In this document: piece by piece, positions 1 to 5,609 of the stretch
Layout: each line of letters opens with the position of its first letter
Position numbering within the stretch: the stretch's first letter is position 1
NCBI GenBank assembly: GCA_013139625.1
Contig: WTAK01000197.1
Coordinates: 1-5,609, forward strand
Length of the DNA: 5,609 nucleotides
Direction of reading: 5' to 3'
Origin: Candidatus Delongbacteria bacterium
Lineage (GTDB): Bacteria > UBA4055
Program-made: the position numbers and the translations under genes
Notes under the pieces: generated by a model
What the model was told of the DNA's origin: nothing
Seen by the model: only the letters and a program-made list of their open reading frames with translations
Databases searched by the model: none

Positions 1-1
1 C

Positions 2-826
2 AAAGCAGCCTCTACGGTAATAATTTTTACTTATATATTTTCATGCCTGGCAGTGATAATCCTAAGAGAAAGTAAAGTTCAGAACTATCAACCGAAATTC
101 AAAAGTCCTTTATATCCATGGGTGCAGATCATAGGTATAGCAGGATTTTTCATTTTACTATATGAAATGGGATTAGAGGCAATTCTTACAAGTTTAGGAT
201 TAGGGTTGCTAGGATTTTTGACATATTGGTTCTATGGGAAAAAGAATTCAGAGAAAGAATATGCACTGCTTCATTTGATCGAAAGGATAACGAATAAACA
301 ATTCTTGACAGGTGGTTTGGAAGCCGAACTAAAGGAGATAATCAGAGAAAGAGATGACATTGTTAAAGATAGATTCGATCATATAGTTGAAAAGAGAAAT
401 GTTTTAGATATTAAGAAGAAAATTAACAGAGAAGAGCTTTTTGAGATAATTGCAGAAAATATTTCTGAAAAGCTAAATATACCACACCATACGATCTACG
501 ATCTTTTAATTGCCAGAGAAGCGGAAAGTAGCACCGCACTTACACCGTTCCTTGCGATACCACATATTATTATTGAAGGTGAAAAGGTTTTTGAGATGCT
601 GATCATCAGATCTAAGAAAGGTATTGAAATGTCGGAAGATGATAAAGATATTAAAGCTGTATTTGTTCTTTTAGGTACAAAAGATGAGAGAAATTTCCAT
701 CTTAGAGTAATTTCGGCGATAGCTCAGATCGTAAGAGATCCTGATTTTGAGAAGAAGTGGATCGCGGCAAAAACAACGAATAATTTACGAGATGTCATTC
801 TGCTAGGGAAGAGAGTTAGGATGTAG
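2..826 (+). CDS. APC-superfamily amino-acid permease with C-terminal PTS EIIA type-2-like domain (3' part only)
   Basis: The frame is open from the left edge (first whole codon at base 2), so the N-terminus and most membrane helices lie outside the window. A GTG at 53 falls inside a hydrophobic helix and is not the real start. What remains begins with a helix (about bases 14-67), the segment RESKVQNYQPKFKSPLYPW typical of the end of APC permeases, and two more helices (about 119-166 and 176-232). A charged cytoplasmic linker follows (ERDDIVKDRFD), then a domain of about 140 residues resembling PTS EIIA of the mannitol/fructose class. In it, AIPH (His codon 563-565) matches the phosphorylated His of the family motif GxA[IL]PH, and FHLRVISAIAQIV (His codon 698-700) matches the second conserved His region. 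The permease would import amino acids across the inner membrane. Whether the EIIA-like domain is phosphorylated or only regulatory cannot be told. Family assignment is firm; substrate is unknown. Confidence 0.85.
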   Translation, partial: KAASTVIIFTYIFSCLAVIILRESKVQNYQPKFKSPLYPWVQIIGIAGFFILLYEMGLEAILTSLGLGLLGFLTYWFYGKKNSEKEYALLHLIERITNKQFLTGGLEAELKEIIRERDDIVKDRFDHIVEKRNVLDIKKKINREELFEIIAENISEKLNIPHHTIYDLLIAREAESSTALTPFLAIPHIIIEGEKVFEMLIIRSKKGIEMSEDDKDIKAVFVLLGTKDERNFHLRVISAIAQIVRDPDFEKKWIAAKTTNNLRDVILLGKRVRM

Positions 827-834
827 AAAAGATA

Positions 835-869
835 GTGATTAGTGGTTAGTGACGAGTGACGAGTGATTA
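835..869. repeat. Degenerate 7-bp tandem repeat, five units
   Basis: Five consecutive heptamers fill this stretch: GTGATTA, GTGGTTA, GTGACGA, GTGACGA, GTGATTA, followed by a partial GTA. Every unit has the form GTGNNNA, with variation confined to the middle three positions. The tract starts 8 nt after the permease stop codon and is followed within 4 nt by a hairpin. Stop codons interrupt the forward frames, so it is not coding. It resembles heptameric short tandem repeats known between genes in some bacteria; its function is unknown. Confidence 0.8.
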
Positions 870-873
870 GTAG

Positions 874-895
874 GGGAAGGCTCTCACGCCTTCCC
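874..895 (+). terminator. Perfect 8-bp GC-rich hairpin, possible terminator
   Basis: The arms GGGAAGGC (874-881) and GCCTTCCC (888-895) are exact reverse complements around the 6-nt loop TCTCAC. The stem is strikingly GC-rich for this window and lies between the permease stop and the next gene's SD. The downstream bases (TCATCATATT) do not form a clean U-tract, so intrinsic termination is plausible but not typical. It could instead be part of a dispersed repeat together with the adjoining heptamers, or a 3'-end stabiliser for the permease mRNA. Confidence 0.5.
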
Positions 896-920
896 TCATC
901 ATATTAAAATAGGAGAAAAA

Positions 921-2954
921 ATGAAATTTAATTACCCAAGTTCGAAGAAAAAAGAAGTTATTGATAATGTTCATGGTGTTGAAATAAAAGATCAATATCG
1001 GTGGATGGAAGATAATGAAGATCCTGAGGTATTAGCTTGGGATAAAGTTCAAAATGATTTTACAAAAGATTACATTTTAAAAACATCTTTCAGAGACAAG
1101 ATAAGGAATAGATTGCTTGAACTCGGAAAAGTAAAAGAACTCGATATTCCACATAAAGTACATAATGGCTCAAGAATATTTCAATATATAAAAGAAGCAG
1201 ATGAAGAAAAATGGGTACTTTTTACAAAAAAAGATGAAAATTCATCCTTAGAGGAAATTCTAAATCCAAATAAATGGGATAAGAGCGATACTTTACATTA
1301 TTATAAACCATCTGATGATGGGAAGTATTTGGCTTTCGGTATAGCAAAAGGTGGTAATGAAGCTCCTGAATTAAAAATAATGGAAGTTGAAAGTAGAAAG
1401 GTTTTAAATGATGAAGTGAAAGGTTGGAAGCAATATATTAGCGATTGGAGCCCGGATGGAAGTGGACTTTATTATTCAGCCCATCCGAGAAAAGGAGAAG
1501 TTCCAGAAGGAGAGGAATATTATTGGTCAACTGCGTATTATCATAAACTTGGAACAGATAAAAGCGAAGATAAAAAATTATATTACGATACTGAGATTAA
1601 AGAAAATTGGTATGGATGTGATTTTTCAGAAGATAAACGATATTTTATGCTTCACAAAGGGAAGTTTTACAAAAACAGTATTTATTTTAAAGGTTCAGAT
1701 GAAACGGAACTAAAAACTTTAACTGATGACTTCGGTGCAGAATATTCAGCTGAGTTCTATGGTGATAATATATTTATATCAACAACTAAAGATGCTCCGA
1801 ATAAGAAGATCTATGTTGCCGATGCGATTAATGGGTACTCAAGATCTGATTGGAAAGAAATTATACCTGAAAAAGAGTATGCAATGGAGTATTTTAAGAT
1901 AATAAATGGTTTGCTTTATGTATTATATTTAAAGAATGCATCCAGTTTAATTCAGATCTATGATCTTGAAGGAAATTATATAAAAGATGTTTTTATGCCA
2001 ACAGGGACAGCAAATATGTGGGGAAAGCAAAATGATTCAGAAGTTTGGGTGTGGATATCTTCATTTACTATTCCATCTGCTTCTTACAAATATGATTTTG
2101 AGAATGAAAGGTTATCACAGTATTTTATGCCTGAAACAGATTTTAGGTTCTTTGATTATGAAACTAAACAAGTATGGTATAATTCAAAAGATGGTACTAA
2201 AGTCTCTATGTTCATAATAAAAAAGAAAGATACCGAGATCACTGAAAATACTAAAGTCTTTATGTATGCTTACGGTGGATTTAATATTCCTATAACACCG
2301 AATTATAGATCAAGTCATGCGATTTGGTTAGAATCTGGAGGTATAATTGCAATACCGAACCTGAGAGGTGGAGGCGAATATGGTGAAGAGTGGCATAAAG
2401 CAGGTATGTTTGAGAATAAGCAGAATGTTTTCGATGATTATATTACTGCTGCTGAATGGCTGAAAAAAGAAAAAGATGTTAAAACTGATAATCTTGTTAT
2501 GACAGGTGGTAGTAACGGGGGATTACTTATTGGAGCTATGATAACACAGAGACCTGATCTGATGAAAGCTGTTTATTGCGGTGTTCCTTTGCTTGATATG
2601 ATAAGGTATCACAATTCAATGTTGGCAAATATCTGGAAAGAGGAATACGGAAGTGCGGAAGATCCTGAGCAGTTTAAGTATATTTACAAATACTCTCCGT
2701 ATCACAACATCAAGGAAGGAGTTCAATATCCAGCCTCAATAATTACTGCAGGTATAAATGATGCAAGAGTTGATCCGTACCATGCAAGGAAATTCACTGC
2801 TGCTCTAAGAGATGCAAATAATTCCGACAATCCTATACTTATTCAGGTACAACAGGCATCAGGTCATGGTGGTGGAACTGAGATATCAATTCAAGCTGAA
2901 CAACAGGCTGACAAAATGGCATTTTTGATGGATCAGGTGGGGTTGGAAATATAA
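921..2954 (+). CDS. Prolyl oligopeptidase (S9A serine peptidase)
   Basis: This 677-residue protein has the usual length and architecture of cytosolic prolyl oligopeptidase, which cleaves short peptides after proline. The N-terminus (YPSSKKKEVIDNVHG, then DQYRWMED) is the family signature. A beta-propeller, roughly residues 75-410, gates access to a C-terminal alpha/beta-hydrolase domain. The triad is visible: Ser531 in GGSNGG, Asp614 in NDARVDP and His649 in SGHGGG. By alignment with the porcine enzyme, Tyr451 (AYGGFN) matches the oxyanion-hole Tyr473 and Arg616 the substrate-binding Arg643. The stacking Trp595 of the porcine enzyme corresponds to Tyr587 (QFKYIYKYSP). There is no signal peptide or lipobox, so it should act in the cytoplasm on imported or recycled peptides. 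AGGAG at 911-915, 5 nt before the ATG, supports this start. The gene is intact, and the GNAT gene follows 14 nt after the stop. Related S9 subfamilies are unlikely given the N-terminal signature. Confidence 0.95.
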   Translation: MKFNYPSSKKKEVIDNVHGVEIKDQYRWMEDNEDPEVLAWDKVQNDFTKDYILKTSFRDKIRNRLLELGKVKELDIPHKVHNGSRIFQYIKEADEEKWVLFTKKDENSSLEEILNPNKWDKSDTLHYYKPSDDGKYLAFGIAKGGNEAPELKIMEVESRKVLNDEVKGWKQYISDWSPDGSGLYYSAHPRKGEVPEGEEYYWSTAYYHKLGTDKSEDKKLYYDTEIKENWYGCDFSEDKRYFMLHKGKFYKNSIYFKGSDETELKTLTDDFGAEYSAEFYGDNIFISTTKDAPNKKIYVADAINGYSRSDWKEIIPEKEYAMEYFKIINGLLYVLYLKNASSLIQIYDLEGNYIKDVFMPTGTANMWGKQNDSEVWVWISSFTIPSASYKYDFENERLSQYFMPETDFRFFDYETKQVWYNSKDGTKVSMFIIKKKDTEITENTKVFMYAYGGFNIPITPNYRSSHAIWLESGGIIAIPNLRGGGEYGEEWHKAGMFENKQNVFDDYITAAEWLKKEKDVKTDNLVMTGGSNGGLLIGAMITQRPDLMKAVYCGVPLLDMIRYHNSMLANIWKEEYGSAEDPEQFKYIYKYSPYHNIKEGVQYPASIITAGINDARVDPYHARKFTAALRDANNSDNPILIQVQQASGHGGGTEISIQAEQQADKMAFLMDQVGLEI

Positions 2955-2968
2955 TTGAGGAAGAAAAA

Positions 2969-3823
2969 ATGAAAATAATTAAATATACTGATGCGGAAGA
3001 ATTTTATAATCGAGTAGTATCATTTCTTGAAGAAGATGAAGCGGTAAATAATCTTGCACTGGGAATACTCTCAAGTTTAAAAAAGAATGAAAATGCTTAC
3101 GGAAAAATAAAACCTTTTCTTGCTATCGTTGAAAATGATGGAAATATCAAACTTGTTATGATAATGACACCACCATATAATTTACAAATATTAGGTAACG
3201 TATCCATTGAAGTAATAAATTTTACTATAGATTATTTGATTAGAGAAAATATCGAAATTCCCGGTATTATAGGTAGAAAAGAATTATGTGAAAAATTTGT
3301 AGGAGTTTGGACAAATAAAACACCAATTATCCATAAAGTAAGTATGAATCAAAGAATATATAAACTTGAAAAAGTTAATAAGGTACAAGATAGCGCAGGA
3401 TGTTTTAAGATAGCAGAAGAAAAAGATTCTGAGATATTGGTAAAATGGTTGATGGAATTTAATAAATACATTGGTGAGGATACTGACAAGGACAAAGCAG
3501 AAAGACAAATAATTAATTTGATAAATAAAAAACGTGCTTACTTGTGGGTAAATGAAATACCAGTTACGATGGTTTTAGCCGGAAGAGAAACAAAGAATGG
3601 TATAATAGTCAGTGGTGTTTATACACCTGAGGAATTCAGAAGAAATGGTTATGCGACATCATGTGTAGCAGAAGTAAGTAAAATTTTATTAGATGAAGGA
3701 TATAAATTCTGCACTTTATATACGGATTTGTCAAATCCTACTTCTAATAGGATATATCAAAAGATTGGGTATGAACCTATTGCTGATTCGATTATGTATA
3801 ATTTTAAAAAGAACAGGAGATAA
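2969..3823 (+). CDS. Two-domain GNAT N-acetyltransferase (FR47-like C-terminal domain)
   Basis: This protein has 284 residues. The C-terminal half, about residues 140-284, is a GNAT fold that transfers an acetyl group from acetyl-CoA to an amine. Motif A is clear: VSGVYTPEEF leads into RRNGYA (224-229), the acetyl-CoA pyrophosphate-binding loop of form [RQ]xxGx[GA], and then a helix. Motif B is NPTSNRIYQKIGYEP (from Asn256), with Asn260 and Tyr263 at the positions usually conserved in GNATs. The N-terminal half (1-135) is the less conserved partner domain of this two-domain group, with the linker MNQRIYKLEKVN between the halves. No membrane segment is seen; it is cytoplasmic. The start is supported by GAGGAAG at 2957-2963. 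It lies 14 nt after the peptidase gene and 3 nt before the next gene, so it is probably co-transcribed with both. The acceptor substrate cannot be predicted. Confidence 0.88.
   Translation: MKIIKYTDAEEFYNRVVSFLEEDEAVNNLALGILSSLKKNENAYGKIKPFLAIVENDGNIKLVMIMTPPYNLQILGNVSIEVINFTIDYLIRENIEIPGIIGRKELCEKFVGVWTNKTPIIHKVSMNQRIYKLEKVNKVQDSAGCFKIAEEKDSEILVKWLMEFNKYIGEDTDKDKAERQIINLINKKRAYLWVNEIPVTMVLAGRETKNGIIVSGVYTPEEFRRNGYATSCVAEVSKILLDEGYKFCTLYTDLSNPTSNRIYQKIGYEPIADSIMYNFKKNRR
3815..3819 (+). promoter_or_regulatory. Shine-Dalgarno that supports a TTG start at 3827
   Basis: AGGAG lies inside the last codons of the GNAT gene, 7 nt before the TTG at 3827. The next in-frame ATG (3854) is preceded by CTTAAATACATTT, which has no SD. 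The SD therefore favours the TTG start and suggests translational coupling between the two genes. Confidence 0.65.
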
Positions 3824-3826
3824 AAT

Positions 3827-4462
3827 TTGAACTTTCTTTACTTAAATACATTTATGAATTCATACTTTATCGTATGGGTAGTTCTACTTTTAATTGCGAT
3901 CATTATTATCATGAGAAATAAGAGTGATTACGAATTCTTAAATAAAAACTACTGGCAATTCCTTTTTGAGAAGTGGAAGGTAATTACTTTTTTTGTAGCT
4001 GTGATTTGTATTTCTGCTGCTGCACCTTTTTCGAATGACCATACTTGGGATCTTTATGATTCTATTCTTATTTCTGTTGTGACATATTTTGTAGCACCTT
4101 GGTCAGTTGGAGTACTGTATCAATCATTCAAAAGAAAGATATTTAATTCTAAGCTGTTCGTCGGATTCATAATCCTATTACTTCCTTGCTGGACTTACGA
4201 TGCATATATTTATTTCAGAGATGGGTATTATCCGATAACTTGGTTTACGAATGTAATAATATCTACAGGTATCGTTATTACAGCAGGATTGTTCTGGAAT
4301 CTGTGCTGGACTGAAGAACACGGAACTGAATTCGCTTTCAGGATAGATAATTGGCCTTATAAAACAAATTCCCCTGTAAAGAAAATGTTGATACCTATGT
4401 TTATATTGATGTTTCCGATCGTGTATTCAACAGGGTGGTTTGTGTATCATTATTTTTGGTAG
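3827..4462 (+). CDS. Trp-rich polytopic membrane protein of unknown function
   Basis: I do not recognise a named family. The 211 residues contain about six predicted membrane segments, near residues 12-29, 52-67, 79-98, 110-130, 138-161 and 188-208. Tryptophan is abundant (12 of 211). Features that may be conserved are TWD (73-75), APWSVGVLYQ (90-99), WTYDAY (122-127) and WNLCWTEEHG (157-166). No catalytic motif, ATP-binding site or transporter signature is visible. The TTG start is preferred because an AGGAG sits 7 nt upstream; starting at ATG 3854 would drop nine residues and leave the first helix intact. It begins 3 nt after the GNAT stop codon, so the two are very likely co-transcribed and perhaps translationally coupled. 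Base composition (20/60 G+C at 4021-4080) is not clearly different from the peptidase gene. The coding call is firm; function is unknown. Confidence 0.8.
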   Translation: MNFLYLNTFMNSYFIVWVVLLLIAIIIIMRNKSDYEFLNKNYWQFLFEKWKVITFFVAVICISAAAPFSNDHTWDLYDSILISVVTYFVAPWSVGVLYQSFKRKIFNSKLFVGFIILLLPCWTYDAYIYFRDGYYPITWFTNVIISTGIVITAGLFWNLCWTEEHGTEFAFRIDNWPYKTNSPVKKMLIPMFILMFPIVYSTGWFVYHYFW

Positions 4463-4486
4463 ATATAAATTAAAATTTAGGTTTTT

Positions 4487-5494
4487 ATGAAATTAAAAAA
4501 TATTCTAAAATGGGCTTTTTATATTGTGATTAGTGTTATTATAATCGTAACTATTCTTTTTGTGTCTTTTTATCTTTATGTGAGTCCAATTTTATATACA
4601 AAAAGTGAAGAGTCTTTGAATACTGGATTAGATCTTTCAATTTTAAATTCTTTGGGTAATAAAACTGAAGATATGGTTCTAAATTATTTTGCATCTTCAA
4701 GAGAATGGAAAGTGGAAAATATGTATTATAATAGCAGTCTATTAGGTAGAAAAGGTATTAATAGATCCGGTTATTTAATGGCTCATAAAAGAAATAAGTA
4801 TGAGATATCGCATTTTTCTGGTCCTTTAATTATTTTTGATAAGATATCTGATTCATATAAGAATAATTATAAATTTATCAATTCAAAAGATTCACCATTA
4901 AATTTAACGATTAACGAAATTGGATACTTACCACCAAGTAAACAACCTAGAAACATATTAAGAAATGTTATAATAGGTAAAGATTTAAATTTGTTAATCG
5001 ATAATGAATATTATAATTCAAAAGACTCTGAAAATATATTATCAGATTTAAATTCTATTGTTCAAATATTGCGTAATATTAATAAGTCTGTAAAGACTGG
5101 TGAGTTGGGAGATATTATAGATCATCTTGACTCAGAATCATATAAAAATAGTGACAAAAATGAATTGATTATTTCTCAGAGTGGAAACTACATAAAAGCT
5201 ACTGGTTATGTAAACATAGGCAAAAAAGGTAGTCTATACCTTAAAATAATCAAGACTGATACTGGTTATGAAATTTCACATCCAGGTAGATATAATGAAG
5301 AATATATAGGCTGGTCAGAAATTGATAGTCGAAAGTTTTATTTTGAATTAAATGAACAGCATATTATTTATGGAAATGAAGGTGATGAATTTGATGCTGA
5401 ATTACAATTATGGTTTAATCCGCTAGACAATTCAGAGGATTTTATTGTTACAAAAAAAGTAGAAAGAATTAAAATTGGGTATAGAGGTTTTTAA
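4487..5494 (+). CDS. Single-pass membrane-anchored protein with beta-rich C-terminal region, unknown function
   Basis: I do not recognise this 335-residue protein. It starts with a lysine-bearing N-terminus (Lys2, Lys4, Lys8) and one strong hydrophobic helix at about 9-32. There is no cysteine lipobox and no obvious signal-peptidase site, so it is probably an uncleaved anchor with the rest outside the cytoplasm. Residues 40-225 are polar and rich in Asn, Ser and Lys. The last 110 residues (about 226-335) look beta-rich and hold the most distinctive motifs: YIGWS (273-277), GNEGDEFDAEL (from 296) and LWFNP (308-312). An in-frame TAG at 4478-4480 makes ATG 4487 the first possible start; the SD is weak (AGG at 4479-4481). 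The gene lies 24 nt after the previous one and is the most AT-rich in the window (12/60 G+C at 4861-4920), which could reflect weaker constraint or transfer. A secreted or surface role is inference only. Confidence 0.75.
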   Translation: MKLKNILKWAFYIVISVIIIVTILFVSFYLYVSPILYTKSEESLNTGLDLSILNSLGNKTEDMVLNYFASSREWKVENMYYNSSLLGRKGINRSGYLMAHKRNKYEISHFSGPLIIFDKISDSYKNNYKFINSKDSPLNLTINEIGYLPPSKQPRNILRNVIIGKDLNLLIDNEYYNSKDSENILSDLNSIVQILRNINKSVKTGELGDIIDHLDSESYKNSDKNELIISQSGNYIKATGYVNIGKKGSLYLKIIKTDTGYEISHPGRYNEEYIGWSEIDSRKFYFELNEQHIIYGNEGDEFDAELQLWFNPLDNSEDFIVTKKVERIKIGYRGF

Positions 5495-5528
5495 ACCATC
5501 CATGATAAAAGAAATTCAAGCAAATAAG

Positions 5529-5549
5529 ATACTGAATCAAGTTCAGCAT
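5529..5549. repeat. REP-like imperfect palindrome
   Basis: The arms ATACTGAA (5529-5536) and TTCAGCAT (5542-5549) pair around the loop TCAAG with one mismatch (A531-position C-opposite: base 5531 against 5547). The following bases GACA complete a pattern I associate with a dispersed intergenic repeat built on CTGAA-n5-TTCAG seen in many bacterial genomes. It sits in the 74-nt spacer between two + strand genes. No T-run follows, so it is a poor intrinsic terminator. Only one copy is present here, so repeat status is inference. Confidence 0.5.
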
Positions 5550-5568
5550 GACAATTAAGGAAAATTAA

Positions 5569-5609
5569 ATGAACTCTATCATCAACATTATTGCAAAAGA
5601 AAACAACTG
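5569..5609 (+). CDS. Start of a gene cut by the window edge, possibly Tex-like transcription accessory protein
   Basis: An ATG at 5569 is preceded by AAGGA (5557-5561) at 7-nt spacing and opens a frame running off the right edge. Only 13 codons are visible: MNSIINIIAKENN. The short pattern I-x-x-I-A-K-E resembles the N-terminus of Tex family S1-domain RNA-binding proteins, but 13 residues are too few to establish this. The existence of a gene here is more certain than its identity. Confidence 0.45.
   Translation, partial: MNSIINIIAKENN

Noticed and set aside
53..55. GTG as the start of the first gene
   Set aside because: The frame is open to the window edge and the GTG lies within a membrane helix that continues APC-permease similarity upstream.
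1456..1713. 85-codon + strand open frame inside the peptidase gene
   Set aside because: It lies wholly within the intact prolyl oligopeptidase in another frame, has no SD support and its translation is low-complexity; it is a shadow frame.
1987..2217. 76-codon + strand open frame inside the peptidase gene
   Set aside because: It overlaps conserved peptidase sequence in a different frame and shows no recognisable domain.
2195..2259. Direct repeat TACTAAAGTCT at 2195-2205 and 2249-2259
   Set aside because: Both copies encode Thr-Lys-Val in frame within the peptidase gene, 54 nt apart; 11 bp in an AT-rich coding region is compatible with chance.
3284..3508. 74-codon minus-strand open frame rich in Phe, Tyr and Ile
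   Set aside because: It is antisense to the GNAT gene; its hydrophobic look comes from the AT-rich, Lys-rich codons of that gene read backwards.
5202..5272. Repeated ACTGGTTATG near 5202 and 5262
   Set aside because: Both encode Thr-Gly-Tyr in beta-strand-like segments with no flanking similarity; there is no evidence of a duplicated unit.
921..5494. The closely spaced genes as a novel defence or biosynthetic system
   Set aside because: The recognised members are a housekeeping-type peptidase and a generic GNAT; there is no nuclease, helicase, reverse transcriptase, NTPase or biosynthetic enzyme, and co-transcription alone does not make a system.

Overview
The window comes from an AT-rich bacterium. 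Hand counts on single 60-base lines run from 12/60 to 28/60 G+C. All genes lie on the + strand, closely spaced, most with a readable Shine-Dalgarno (SD) sequence. The gene types (an amino-acid permease fused to a PTS EIIA-like domain, and a cytosolic prolyl oligopeptidase) would fit a low-GC bacterium of the FCB group or a related candidate phylum. The clear AGGAG-type SD sequences argue against typical Bacteroidota. This placement is inference; nothing here fixes the taxon.

Layout: (1) 2-826 is the 3' end of an APC-superfamily permease carrying a C-terminal PTS EIIA type-2-like domain. (2) 827-920 is a non-coding spacer with a degenerate 7-bp tandem repeat followed at once by a perfect 8-bp-stem hairpin. 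(3) 921-2954 is a complete S9A prolyl oligopeptidase with the full catalytic triad. (4) 2969-3823 is a two-domain GNAT acetyltransferase, 14 nt downstream. (5) 3827-4462 is a Trp-rich polytopic membrane protein of unknown function, 3 nt downstream and apparently starting at TTG. (6) 4487-5494 is a single-pass, probably surface-exposed protein of unknown function, the most AT-rich part of the window. (7) 5495-5568 is a spacer with a REP-like imperfect palindrome. (8) 5569 onward is the start of another gene, possibly tex.

The spacing suggests 921-4462, and perhaps to 5494, is transcribed as one unit downstream of the hairpin. No shared pathway is evident. The permease and the oligopeptidase both fit amino-acid or peptide use, but that link is only thematic. 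I see no CRISPR array, transposase, integrase, tRNA, rRNA, toxin-antitoxin pair or recognisable defence system. The parts most open to new biology are the two unrecognised membrane genes (3827-5494) and the two intergenic repeat elements.
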